This document shows positions 1 to 7,761 of a stretch of DNA of 21,102 bases, one piece after another (positions within the stretch are counted from its first letter, which is position 1; every line of letters begins with the position of its first letter). The position numbers and the translations under genes are program-made. The stretch covers positions 1-21,102 of the forward strand of contig JALVKK010000296.1 in NCBI GenBank assembly GCA_027033875.1, written 5' to 3'. The notes under the pieces were generated by a model. The model did not search any database, had not been told where the DNA came from, and worked only from the letters and a program-made list of their open reading frames with translations. This DNA is from Flavobacteriales bacterium. GTDB lineage: Bacteria > Bacteroidota > Bacteroidia > Flavobacteriales > Flavobacteriaceae.

Positions 1-944
1 TTAAATCCGATGTATAAATATGCACCTTCGTCTGATTGAATGATATGCCATAATTCATTTTTGCCGAATGATCGGTGCTGTTTTTGAGCCATCTCGTCAT
101 CGGGATGTACTTGAAGGGATAAGTCGTCTGTGGCATCTATATATTTAATCAGTAGTGGAAAGTTGTTACCGTATTTGTTATAATTATCTTGCCCAATTAA
201 ATTATCTTGAAATTTTCGGACTAATTCTTGAAGGTTTTGTCCTTTAAAATAACCGGATTTAATAACGGATAAATTTTCGGGCATAGTTGATATTTCCCAG
301 CTTTCACCGGTTTTGTCAGAAGGGATATTTTTGTTTAATATGGTTTTTAATTTGCTGCCACCCCAAGGTTTTTCTATAAAAATAGGTTCAAATTCCAAAG
401 GTGTTTGCAGCATTTTCATAGCCAATTCCTCTTTTAATTTATCAAGCGAATTGGCAAATATAATTTTAAACCATTCGGTATAATTTTCGGGATGTTTATT
501 GATGTCCGCTTCAATATTTTCAAGACTTTTGTAGGAGTAAGCCATAACTTCGTCGGGATTGATTTTCGGCAATTCGTTGCTAAAACCAATCATGACGTGG
601 TCTAGTTCGTGTTCGGTCAGTCCGTTGTCAAACGGAGCTTTGTATATGAAATGAAAAATTTCTTTAAGTTCCGCAGTCATACCCATTTCTTCCGTCAAAC
701 GACGTTTACCTGCTTCAATATTTGTTTCGTTTTTGCGCTGGTGACTGCAAACCGTGTTAGTCCATAGGCTAGGGGAGTGATATTTATGTTTGGCTCGTTG
801 TTGCAGGAGTAATTCGCCTTTATCATTAAATATAAAAACTGAAAATGCCCGGTGTAATAATGCTTTTTCATGCGCTTCCATTTTGGGGGCATAGCCCAAA
901 ATTTCATTTTTTTCATTGACTAATATAACCTGTTCTTCTTGCAT
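1..944 (-). CDS. idi/manA: Idi-ManA fusion: type 1 isopentenyl-diphosphate isomerase joined to class I mannose-6-phosphate isomerase (3' end cut by window edge)
   Basis: I translated the minus strand codon by codon from ATG 942-944 to the left edge: about 314 residues with no stop. Residues 1 to ~170 are a Nudix-fold type 1 IPP isomerase, which interconverts IPP and DMAPP. It has H31 in HRAFSVF, WTNTVCSH with catalytic C66, a Nudix-like stretch 75-89 (RRLTEEMG) and the EHE motif at 111-113. From ~176 the sequence becomes a class I mannose-6-phosphate isomerase (fructose-6-P/mannose-6-P, Zn-dependent): KPWGG at 192-196, ESWEIS, QVH 278-280 and E297 as likely zinc ligands, ending in YIGF at the edge. 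ATGs at 417-419 and 411-413 would suit a free ManA, but no stop separates the halves. A TAnnTTTG box lies just upstream. Each domain is certain; whether the product is truly one polypeptide depends on the read-through frame being real rather than a sequencing indel. Confidence 0.88.
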   Translation of the reverse strand, partial: MQEEQVILVNEKNEILGYAPKMEAHEKALLHRAFSVFIFNDKGELLLQQRAKHKYHSPSLWTNTVCSHQRKNETNIEAGKRRLTEEMGMTAELKEIFHFIYKAPFDNGLTEHELDHVMIGFSNELPKINPDEVMAYSYKSLENIEADINKHPENYTEWFKIIFANSLDKLKEELAMKMLQTPLEFEPIFIEKPWGGSKLKTILNKNIPSDKTGESWEISTMPENLSVIKSGYFKGQNLQELVRKFQDNLIGQDNYNKYGNNFPLLIKYIDATDDLSLQVHPDDEMAQKQHRSFGKNELWHIIQSDEGAYLYIGF

Positions 945-960
945 AAAGATAAATATTTTT

Positions 961-968
961 CAAAGATA
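961..968 (-). promoter_or_regulatory. Putative -7 box TATCTTTG of the idi-manA promoter
   Basis: Read on the minus strand, 968 to 961 is TATCTTTG, a full match to the Bacteroidota -7 consensus TAnnTTTG. Transcription would start near 954, giving a leader of roughly ten bases before ATG 944. No good -33 TTTG is seen at the expected distance, so this is a partial promoter match. It lies back to back with the DUF4395 promoter. Confidence 0.5.
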
Positions 969-978
969 TAAATTTATG

Positions 979-1008
979 TTTGTTCTATTAAAAAAATGTT
1001 TACTTTTG
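979..1008 (+). promoter_or_regulatory. Bacteroidota promoter TTTG-N18-TACTTTTG for the DUF4395 gene
   Basis: TTTG at 979-982 and TACTTTTG at 1001-1008 are separated by 18 bp, a full match to the primary-sigma promoter of this phylum. The start point would be near 1015. An ATG at 996 lies inside this promoter, so it cannot start the protein; the ATG at 1065 is used instead. Confidence 0.7.
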
Positions 1009-1064
1009 CAACAAAAGTTACAGTTAACTTTATAAACCTTATACGAGTATTAATAAAAAAGATT

Positions 1065-1544
1065 ATGAACAAACATTTTTCATATAATCAATTCGGACAC
1101 AACAATAAAATTGAGGTATGTCCGGTGTCTTATGATCAAGTAAACAAAAATTTAATCAAAGCCTATAGCAGTATTGTTTTGATAGTTTTGGTATATACAT
1201 TAATTACCGGACATTATTGGGCGATGTATCTTATCAGTTTGGATTTTATAATACGTGTTTTTGCCGGAATTAAATATAGTCCGTTATGTAATTTATTGAC
1301 AACAATGATGAAAATTACGCCTTTAAAACCGGTTTTAATCAATGCGGCAAGTAAGAAAATCGCAGCGCAAATCGGTATGGTATTGGCTTTTGGTATATCT
1401 GTTTGTCATATATTGGATTACGACATACTATCAAATATAATGTTGTACATGTTTACATTTGCCGTTTCGTTGGATTTGGTTTTCAATTATTGTTTGGCTT
1501 GCAAATTGCAGAGTTTGTATTTGACTTATTTTAGGAAGTCTTAG
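1065..1544 (+). CDS. DUF4395 family integral membrane protein
   Basis: This is a 159-residue membrane protein recognised as DUF4395 by its layout. An N-terminal CPVSYDQVNKNLIK motif (C19) is followed by paired hydrophobic segments (about 34-50 and 52-68), then the cytosolic-looking stretch with SPLCNLL and INAASKKIAAQIG. Two more hydrophobic segments follow (about 103-120 and 122-141), ending in YCLACK (C143, C146). The family has no established biochemical role; the conserved cysteines suggest redox or metal chemistry, which is inference. The open frame extends upstream to an ATG at 996, but that lies within a consensus promoter, so ATG 1065 (after an A-rich stretch) is chosen. The gene stands alone, divergent from idi-manA and convergent with a tRNA gene. 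Confidence 0.82.
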   Translation: MNKHFSYNQFGHNNKIEVCPVSYDQVNKNLIKAYSSIVLIVLVYTLITGHYWAMYLISLDFIIRVFAGIKYSPLCNLLTTMMKITPLKPVLINAASKKIAAQIGMVLAFGISVCHILDYDILSNIMLYMFTFAVSLDLVFNYCLACKLQSLYLTYFRKS

Positions 1545-1550
1545 TTAAAG

Positions 1551-1622
1551 TACCCCTGCCAAGAATCGAACTTGGATCTACGGTTTAGGAAACCGCTGTT
1601 CTATCCATTGAACTACAGGGGC
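1551..1622 (-). tRNA. tRNA-Arg (anticodon CCU)
   Basis: Read on the minus strand, the acceptor stem GCCCCTG (from 1622) pairs with CAGGGGT (one G-U at the end) and is followed by discriminator A. The anticodon arm CGGTTTCCTAAACCG gives anticodon CCT, and the T arm contains GTTCGATTC. The CCA is not encoded. It decodes AGG. The neighbouring DUF4395 gene points towards it and ends 6 bp away. Confidence 0.95.
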
Positions 1623-1825
1623 ATAAACAGGTATTATGTATTATTATTTCAGATTCGGCTTACATAAAACTTTTGTTGAGTTGCATTATTTTTGTCTGTA
1701 TTTTATCCGAATATTTTATTAAAGCAAGGCAATAGACATAAAATCCTACAAAAATTTTATCGTGTAATATTATAATGTATAGTGAGCCGTGTTATCAAAA
1801 AGAGAAGATGTGGCAAATTATTTTG

Positions 1826-4450
1826 TTATACATTTTCATTTTCATCTTTTTGTTGTGATTTATTTTTTTTAGGCTGTTTTATTTTGAAGAACAATTTATC
1901 TTTTTTCTTATCAAAATCCATAATAACGGTATCGCCTTCATTGACGTGATCTTCCAAAATTTCTTCTGCCAGAGCATCTTCTACATATTTTTGAATGGCC
2001 CGATTCAGCGGGCGGGCGCCGTACTGTTTATCATAACCTTTGTCGGCGATAAAATCTTTGGCTTTATCGGTCATTGAGAAATTATAGCCCAATTCTTTGA
2101 TGCGTTTATAGACTTTTTCGAGTTCGATATCGATAATTTTGTGTATATCTTCTTTTTCCAAAGCGTTAAAGATAATGATATCATCGATACGGTTTAAAAA
2201 TTCCGGAGCAAAAGTTTTTTTCAAAGCTTTTTCAATGACGCCTTTGGCATGTTCGTCAGCTTGTGAGAGTTTGGCACTGGTACCGAATCCGACGCCTTGT
2301 CCGAAATCTTTCAGTTGACGAGCGCCTATATTAGATGTAAGAATAATGACTGTATTTCTAAAATCTATCCTTCGTCCCAAGCTGTCTGTAATAAAACCTT
2401 CGTCTAAAATTTGCAGGAGCATATTGAACACATCGGGGTGAGCTTTTTCAATTTCGTCAAATAAGACAACCGAATATGGTTTGCGACGTACTTTTTCGGT
2501 GAGTTGTCCGCCTTCTTCGTATCCGACATATCCCGGAGGCGCACCTATTAAGCGAGACAGGGCAAATTTTTCCATATATTCACTCATATCGATACGAATC
2601 AATGCATCGGTATTGTCAAAGAGTTCTTTGGCGAGTACTTTTGCCAATTGGGTTTTTCCGACACCGGTTTGTCCCAAAAAGATAAAAGAGCCTATTGGTT
2701 TATTAGGATCTTTAAGTCCTAAGCGGTTTCGTTGAATGGCTTTGACCACTTTATCGACGGCTTCATCTTGTCCGATGACTTTTGATTTGAGAATTTGATT
2801 CAATTTTTTCAATTTGGAAGTTTCGGCTTGTGCAATGCGGTTTACAGGAATACCGGTCATCATAGAGACTACGTCAGCTACTTCTTCTTCACCTACGACA
2901 TGTCGAGACTCTTTCATTTCTTCTTGCCATTTTTCTTGTGCTTTAATCAATAGACTTTCTACATGTTTTTCATCATCGCGGTATTTGGCAGCCAATTCAA
3001 ATTGTTGAGATTTAACGGCTTGTTGTTTTTTATCTTTGATTTCTTCCAATTTTTTTTCTAATGATAATACATATTCCGGCACGACTATATTGGTAATATG
3101 AACGCGCGAACCGGCTTCGTCCAGTGCATCAATGGCTTTGTCGGGCAGGTTGCGGTCGGTCATATACCGGTTGGTCAATTTTACGGCAGCTTCGATAGCT
3201 TCATCTGTAAAGTTTACACTGTGATGATTTTCATATTTATCTTTTATATTGTGTAAAATTTGAATGGTTTCTTCAACGCTGGTCGGTTCGACCAAAATCA
3301 TTTGAAAACGTCGAGCCAATGCACCGTCTTTTTCGATATATTGACGATATTCGTCTAAGGTTGTAGCACCTATGGTTTGAATTTCACCACGTGCCAATGC
3401 CGGCTTAAACATGTTGGACGCATCTAAGGAACCTTGAGCGCTACCTGCACCGACTATGGTATGAATTTCATCGATGAATAAAATAACATCTTTATTTTTT
3501 TCGAGTTCGTTCATCAGGGCTTTCATACGTTCTTCAAACTGTCCGCGGTATTTGGTACCGGCAACCAAACCGGCTAAGTCCAAAGCGACGACTCGTTTGT
3601 TGTACAATACGCGTGAAACTTTTTTCTGAACGATGCGCAAAGCCAAACCTTCAACTATGGCAGATTTGCCGACACCCGGTTCGCCTATTAAAATCGGATT
3701 GTTTTTTTTGCGACGACTCAATATTTGAGAGACCCGTTCAATTTCTTTTTGACGTCCGACCACCGGGTCGAGTTTGCCTTGCTCGGCAAGTTTGGTTAAG
3801 TCGCGTCCGAAATTGTCCAAAACCGGTGTTTTTGATTTGGTTTGTTGTCGTCTTTTGGGACGTCCGAAAGGCTTATCTTCACCAAACCCTTCACCTCCAC
3901 CAAACGGATTGTCGCTTTCATCTCTGGGAAAATCCGTAAAACGATTTTCTTCGTCATCAAGGTTATAGTTATCCGTTGTATCATCTTTTTGAACGATATC
4001 GTCCATAAACATATCGATGTAAATCATTTTTAAATCTTCATAATCCAAATCATAGCGATTAAAAATGCGGGTAACAGGATCGTCTTCATTATACAGAATG
4101 CTTATGAACAAATGAGCTGTATTGATTTGATCTTCTTTAAAAGTTTTGGACAATAATTGAGAACGTTTAAGCGCATTTGAAGCTTGATGGGTTAATGTAA
4201 TAACCGATTTATCTTGAATCGTTAAATTAGTGTCGGATTTAACAGGTATTAATTGTCTGATTTTCATTATCAAACGCTCCATTGGCAAGTCGTATTCGGT
4301 TTTTAATAAACGAATAATTTTATTTTCATCCGAATTGAGGATAGCATATACTAAATGCTCGGTACCGACATACTTATTGCCGTTTTTGTATGCCAAATCC
4401 CGACTTTTGAGGATTATTTTTTTGAGAGCTTTACTATATTTTTCTTCCAT
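1826..4450 (-). CDS. clpC: ClpC-type AAA+ unfoldase, ATP-dependent Clp protease ATP-binding subunit
   Basis: This 874-residue Hsp100 unfoldase feeds substrates to ClpP in the cytoplasm. Its domains in order are a double Clp_N repeat (about 1-145) and an acidic, glycine-rich linker (about 155-205). The first AAA+ module follows, with Walker A GEPGVGKS at 256-263 and Walker B VILFIDE at 322-328. A UVR-type middle segment (QQFELAAKYRDDEK, about 480-500) then marks it as ClpC rather than ClpB. The second AAA+ module has Walker A GQTGVGKT at 593-600 and Walker B VVLFDE at 661-666. A ClpP-docking loop candidate GVGFG sits near 719-723, followed by the C-terminal D2 domain. Both ATPase sites look intact, and the length is a little above the usual 810-850 because of the linker. 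No clp operon partner or adaptor gene is adjacent. The lysine-rich tail after 850 is variable. Confidence 0.97.
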   Translation of the reverse strand: MEEKYSKALKKIILKSRDLAYKNGNKYVGTEHLVYAILNSDENKIIRLLKTEYDLPMERLIMKIRQLIPVKSDTNLTIQDKSVITLTHQASNALKRSQLLSKTFKEDQINTAHLFISILYNEDDPVTRIFNRYDLDYEDLKMIYIDMFMDDIVQKDDTTDNYNLDDEENRFTDFPRDESDNPFGGGEGFGEDKPFGRPKRRQQTKSKTPVLDNFGRDLTKLAEQGKLDPVVGRQKEIERVSQILSRRKKNNPILIGEPGVGKSAIVEGLALRIVQKKVSRVLYNKRVVALDLAGLVAGTKYRGQFEERMKALMNELEKNKDVILFIDEIHTIVGAGSAQGSLDASNMFKPALARGEIQTIGATTLDEYRQYIEKDGALARRFQMILVEPTSVEETIQILHNIKDKYENHHSVNFTDEAIEAAVKLTNRYMTDRNLPDKAIDALDEAGSRVHITNIVVPEYVLSLEKKLEEIKDKKQQAVKSQQFELAAKYRDDEKHVESLLIKAQEKWQEEMKESRHVVGEEEVADVVSMMTGIPVNRIAQAETSKLKKLNQILKSKVIGQDEAVDKVVKAIQRNRLGLKDPNKPIGSFIFLGQTGVGKTQLAKVLAKELFDNTDALIRIDMSEYMEKFALSRLIGAPPGYVGYEEGGQLTEKVRRKPYSVVLFDEIEKAHPDVFNMLLQILDEGFITDSLGRRIDFRNTVIILTSNIGARQLKDFGQGVGFGTSAKLSQADEHAKGVIEKALKKTFAPEFLNRIDDIIIFNALEKEDIHKIIDIELEKVYKRIKELGYNFSMTDKAKDFIADKGYDKQYGARPLNRAIQKYVEDALAEEILEDHVNEGDTVIMDFDKKKDKLFFKIKQPKKNKSQQKDENENV

Positions 4451-4655
4451 GAAATTCTATATAATTTATCGTCGTAAAATTACAAATTTTTTAAACAAGT
4501 ATTTGTTAATAAAAAAATAAAATTTATATAAGGATAATATTAATCGAAAATCAGATTTTTCTCTCTATAAAAATCGAGATTTAAAACAGAGATACCCGGT
4601 AACTTCGTTTCGATACAATTTTTATTCTTACATCGCAAAACTTCCAAAATCTTAT

Positions 4656-4663
4656 TATCTTTG
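4656..4663 (+). promoter_or_regulatory. Putative -7 box TATCTTTG upstream of the PrsW-like gene
   Basis: TATCTTTG at 4656-4663 is a full TAnnTTTG match, with a predicted start near 4670 and therefore a very short leader before ATG 4679. The -33 region has no clear TTTG. The same promoter probably drives the overlapping thpR. Confidence 0.5.
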
Positions 4664-4678
4664 GTAAAATTTTGATTT

Positions 4679-5743
4679 ATGAACAATCTGCTATTGGCAG
4701 TCCTTTCTTACTTGATTGGTTTTATTTTTTTACTATTTATCCGTTCTTACGATAAATATGACAAAGAACCTTTGTGGCGGATGCTGTTGCTATCGTTTTT
4801 CGGTGGAATAGTTTCAGTTTTAATAACGTCTTTTTTGTATGCTTTTATACACCCGAAGTTGAATTTGGCGGATGCCGTTTTTAAAATAGGAACGGTCGAA
4901 GAATTTTCCAAACTGTTGACTTTGTTTATTTTATACAAAATTATCAGAAAAGATTTTGATGAAATTGTAGATGGTATTGTTTATGTTGCAGCGGTTTCAT
5001 TGGGTTTTTCAGTTATTGAAAATTTTTTTTATGCCCAACATGCAGCCTTTCCGGTACCGATACTGTTTAAACGATTTTTGTTTGCAACGGTCGGACATAT
5101 CTCGTTTTCGGTTTATATGGGAATAGCTTTTTATGTACATAAAAAAATCAGAAAGAATTTTTCCGGATTGCTGTTATCTTTTGTTTTAGCGACTTTGGCG
5201 CATGGACTTTATGACGGTTTTCTTTTCAATGAAAATCTGACAATTTTCTTTTTGCCCTTGTATATTTTATTGATTTATTTTCAATTCAGATTGCTCAAAG
5301 TGGCGTATGCGTATTCCAAAATGAAAGAAAATTTCAGATATGATCGATTTAAAATTGAAAATACGAATCTAAATACTTTACAATGTTGTAATTGTAAGCA
5401 AAACGATACACGACTGACAAAATTTAATAAAACGGAAATATATATTTGTAATAATTGTAATCACTTGATAATTTCAAAACATTTTTTTAGTCGTTTGTTA
5501 AAATATTACCGTCCGAAATTGAACAGAAAACTATTTTTTAACAGCCTTGAATTTGAAGGAGGTCATAAGTTATTAAATAGGGATAAAAGACTTGTATATC
5601 ATGTACTTGAAGAACGCTTAAATGCCGAATTTGAGGCTTTTAAAAATTGGCTTGATAACGAAAATTTTAGGGATTTGAAAAAATATCATCAAACTTTCGA
5701 AGGACAAATTTTTTACCAATTAGGTTTTAAATATTTGAATTGA
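4679..5743 (+). CDS. PrsW-like intramembrane metalloprotease with C-terminal zinc ribbon
   Basis: This 354-residue protein is in the PrsW (M82) family, within the wider CPBP/Abi membrane-protease fold. About six to seven hydrophobic helices lie between residues 4 and 207. The family motifs are visible: EEFSK at 74-78, FSVIEN at 110-115, GHISFSVYMG from 139 (H140) and HGLYDG at 175-180 (H175, D179). These are the likely metal ligands and active site. In Bacillus, PrsW cleaves an anti-sigma factor; no sigma or anti-sigma gene is nearby here, so the substrate is unknown. After the membrane domain comes a basic soluble tail with two cysteine pairs, C236/C239 and C257/C260, spaced like a zinc ribbon, then about 90 residues of unrecognised sequence. 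The stop TGA (5741-5743) overlaps the ATG of thpR by one base, implying co-translation. Confidence 0.85.
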   Translation: MNNLLLAVLSYLIGFIFLLFIRSYDKYDKEPLWRMLLLSFFGGIVSVLITSFLYAFIHPKLNLADAVFKIGTVEEFSKLLTLFILYKIIRKDFDEIVDGIVYVAAVSLGFSVIENFFYAQHAAFPVPILFKRFLFATVGHISFSVYMGIAFYVHKKIRKNFSGLLLSFVLATLAHGLYDGFLFNENLTIFFLPLYILLIYFQFRLLKVAYAYSKMKENFRYDRFKIENTNLNTLQCCNCKQNDTRLTKFNKTEIYICNNCNHLIISKHFFSRLLKYYRPKLNRKLFFNSLEFEGGHKLLNRDKRLVYHVLEERLNAEFEAFKNWLDNENFRDLKKYHQTFEGQIFYQLGFKYLN

Positions 5744-6294
5744 TGTGTACCAAAAGAATTTTTATAGGCAGTTTTGTCAAACATGAAATGCTTGATAATT
5801 TATATAATTCATCAAAGTTGATTCTTAATGATACCGGAATATTTAAGTGGACGCGAAGTCCGGAAAATTTTCATATTACTTTTCATTTTTTTGGAGAGAT
5901 GTCTTGTCCGGAAATAGAAAAATTGCAAAAAATTTTACAAGATATTGCACAACAATCTTATGATTTTGACTTGCAAATACAAGGTTTGAATTTTTTTAGA
6001 CGTAAAGGACGACCTGCTGTTTTATTTGCAGAACCGCAATCAAATAAAGATTTGTACAATTTATATCAAGATGTTCAAAATCAGCTTTTTAAAACCGGAT
6101 TTATCAACGAAAAACAAACAAAATTTGCACCGCATATTACATTTGCCCGGATTAAAAAAACACAAGTGTCTTTTGAAGAGGCACTTAAACGCATCAATCA
6201 AAATTTGGTACCGGTAAAGTTGCATCCGTTAAAAATTGAAATTATTGAAAGTGTTTTATCTCCGAAGGGGGCTTTATATAGAGCAGTATATTGA
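5743..6294 (+). CDS. thpR: RNA 2',3'-cyclic phosphodiesterase (2H family, ThpR/LigT)
   Basis: This 183-residue 2H phosphoesterase opens 2',3'-cyclic phosphates on RNA ends to 2'-phosphates; in archaea and E. coli the family also ligates tRNA halves in reverse. The two signature HxT motifs are present: HIT at 44-46 (in NFHITFHFFGE) and HIT at 131-133 (in APHITFARI). The length is normal for the family. A TTG one codon upstream is also open, but ATG 5743 forms a TGATG overlap with the preceding stop and is the better start. Cytoplasmic. It is cotranscribed with the PrsW-like gene; a functional link between them is not evident. Confidence 0.92.
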   Translation: MCTKRIFIGSFVKHEMLDNLYNSSKLILNDTGIFKWTRSPENFHITFHFFGEMSCPEIEKLQKILQDIAQQSYDFDLQIQGLNFFRRKGRPAVLFAEPQSNKDLYNLYQDVQNQLFKTGFINEKQTKFAPHITFARIKKTQVSFEEALKRINQNLVPVKLHPLKIEIIESVLSPKGALYRAVY

Positions 6295-6319
6295 ATTAAT
6301 CAAAAATTTATTACTTTTA
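6291..6319 (+). promoter_or_regulatory. Putative promoter TTG-N18-TACTTTTA for thyA
   Basis: TTG at 6291-6293 (overlapping the thpR stop codon) and TACTTTTA at 6312-6319 are 18 bp apart. The -7 box matches TAnnTTTG at all but the last position. The predicted start is near 6326, about ten bases before ATG 6336. thyA could also be read from the upstream operon. Confidence 0.45.
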
Positions 6320-6335
6320 CAGTCAAATTTTTTAT

Positions 6336-7160
6336 ATGAAACCATATTTAGAACTCTTGCAACATATTTTAGACAATGGAGTCGATAAGAGCGACCGTAC
6401 GGGAACGGGAACCCGAAGTGTGTTCGGTTATCAAATGCGTTTTGATTTGCAAGAAGGCTTTCCACTTCTGACAACTAAAAAAATTCATTTAAAGTCCGTT
6501 ATACACGAGTTGTTATGGTTTTTAAAAGGTGATACAAATATAAAATATTTGCAAGAAAACGGCGTGCGAATATGGAATGAATGGGCTGACGAAAACGGTG
6601 ATTTGGGACCGGTTTACAGTGCGCAATGGCGAAATTGGAACAACGACGGCATAGATCAGATTGCTCAAATTGTCGAAACTTTAAAACACAATCCCGATAG
6701 TCGCCGGATGTTGGTTTCGGCATGGAATCCTTCGGTTATGCCCGATACATCTAAGAGTTTTGCACAAAATGTAGCCGAAGGCAAAGCCGCTTTACCACCT
6801 TGTCATGCGTTTTTTCAATTTTATGTTGCCAACGGCAAATTATCCTGTCAAATGTATCAACGCAGTGCCGATGTGTTTTTAGGAGTGCCTTTTAATATCG
6901 CGTCATATTCTTTATTGACGATGATGATGGCACAAGTAACCGGTTTGCAATACGGTGAATTTATTCATACGTTTGGAGATGTGCATATCTATAACAATCA
7001 TTTTGAACAAGTAAAATTGCAATTGACTCGTAAGCCGCGTTCTTTACCTCAAATGCAAATCAATCCGGAAGTTAAAAGTATATTTGATTTTAAATACGAA
7101 GATTTTGAATTGACGAATTATGACCCGCACCCGCATATCAAAGCAAAAGTTGCGGTTTGA
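6336..7160 (+). CDS. thyA: Thymidylate synthase (ThyA)
   Basis: This 274-residue enzyme methylates dUMP to dTMP using 5,10-methylenetetrahydrofolate, and acts as a cytoplasmic homodimer. Visible motifs are DRTGTGTRSVFG (R21), the folate-side HELLWFLKGDTN at 57-68, SRRMLVSAWNP with the arginine pair R123/R124 that contacts phosphate in the partner subunit, PPCHAFFQFYV with nucleophile C156, QRSADVFLGVPFNIASY at 175-191 and HxYxNH at 217-222. A 15-residue insert (about 137-151) before the catalytic cysteine sets it apart from E. coli ThyA; I believe such inserts occur in related Bacteroidota, but could not check. The C-terminus ends KVAV, the usual closing-tail type. Dihydrofolate reductase, its frequent partner, is not in the window. 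Confidence 0.97.
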   Translation: MKPYLELLQHILDNGVDKSDRTGTGTRSVFGYQMRFDLQEGFPLLTTKKIHLKSVIHELLWFLKGDTNIKYLQENGVRIWNEWADENGDLGPVYSAQWRNWNNDGIDQIAQIVETLKHNPDSRRMLVSAWNPSVMPDTSKSFAQNVAEGKAALPPCHAFFQFYVANGKLSCQMYQRSADVFLGVPFNIASYSLLTMMMAQVTGLQYGEFIHTFGDVHIYNNHFEQVKLQLTRKPRSLPQMQINPEVKSIFDFKYEDFELTNYDPHPHIKAKVAV

Positions 7161-7174
7161 TACGTTATTTTTTC

Positions 7175-7219
7175 AAACACAAAAGCGTCCGGACTTTGTC
7201 CGGACGCTTTTGTGTTTGG
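7175..7219. terminator. Bidirectional terminator between thyA and ssrA (perfect 20-bp stem)
   Basis: 7175-7194 and 7200-7219 are perfect reverse complements around a 5-base loop. The GC-rich core (GCGTCCGGA with TCCGGACGC) is followed on either strand by the T-rich arm TTTTGTGTTTG, so it can end both thyA and tmRNA transcription. It overlaps the last two bases of the tmRNA CCA end. Confidence 0.9.
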
Positions 7220-7616
7220 TGGAGTCGGAGGGAATCGAACCCTCGTCCAAACAAGCCACTCACAGGCTTTCTACATGCTTAGTCTGCGTTTGTTTTTCGA
7301 CTTTGAACTGCCCGCAGACCGGCGATTCAAAGCTTAGCTTCTCAAATTTCGGTATAAATCCGAAGCCGATTGATACCTATACTTACTTTTACGAAGCCCC
7401 TGAACCGAACGCCGTAAGTCAAGGCTTTCGAGGAACTTCTTGCCTTCCGACCTTGTCGGAACGTGGCGCAATCCTTACTGTTATTCAGGATTAGGCAGCA
7501 AGAGCGAAGTTAGATTCGCCGTTTATTGGGTTCAATACATGAGATTTACGAGCTGTGTATCAGCGCTCGGCATGCTTACTTGTCAATGGATCTTGCTGTC
7601 AAATCCAATCGACCCC
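7218..7616 (-). ncRNA. ssrA: tmRNA (transfer-messenger RNA), tag peptide GESNFALAA
   Basis: The minus strand carries a one-piece tmRNA of about 399 nt. The 5' end GGGGTCG (from 7616) pairs with the 3' CGACTCC before ACCA, and the T arm has GTTCGATTCCC. CCA is encoded at 7220-7218. The tag reading frame runs from 7520 to 7491: GGC GAA TCT AAC TTC GCT CTT GCT GCC TAA, encoding GESNFALAA. The resume codon is Gly and the ALAA end is the usual degradation signal for ClpXP-type proteases. It rescues stalled ribosomes together with SmpB, which is not in the window. Several pseudoknot-like GC-rich helices lie between the tag and the tRNA-like domain. It converges on thyA. Confidence 0.96.
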
Positions 7617-7761
7617 GTTTTGTGATGCAAAGTTATTAATTTTTTATAAAATTACCGCAAAATTTATACCAAAAATCCATAAATCAAACTCGTTTGAATA
7701 AAAAAATCCGATTTGTTATATGATAATTGCTATTTTTTCGTTTACTAAAAAAAATGTTTAT

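Noticed and set aside
695..916. 73-residue minus-strand frame within the first gene
   Set aside because: It overlaps the IDI domain in another frame and has no family resemblance; the IDI reading is unambiguous.
1551..1622. tRNA-Arg as an integration site with the nearby tyrosine recombinase
   Set aside because: The recombinase is a housekeeping XerD nearly 7 kb away and no duplicated tRNA 3' end or mobile genes are seen.
2481..4033. Several plus-strand frames of 60-110 codons opposite clpC
   Set aside because: They mirror the conserved clpC coding sequence on the other strand and lack promoters and recognisable domains.
4492..4506. Short inverted repeat AACAA-GTAT-TTGTT upstream of clpC as a heat-shock operator
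   Set aside because: The arms are only 5 bp in AT-rich DNA and do not match the CtsR or CIRCE operators known to me.
7120..7625. Two plus-strand frames of 124 and 61 codons after thyA
   Set aside because: They lie over the thyA end, the terminator hairpin and the complement of the tmRNA gene; the RNA gene explains the sequence.
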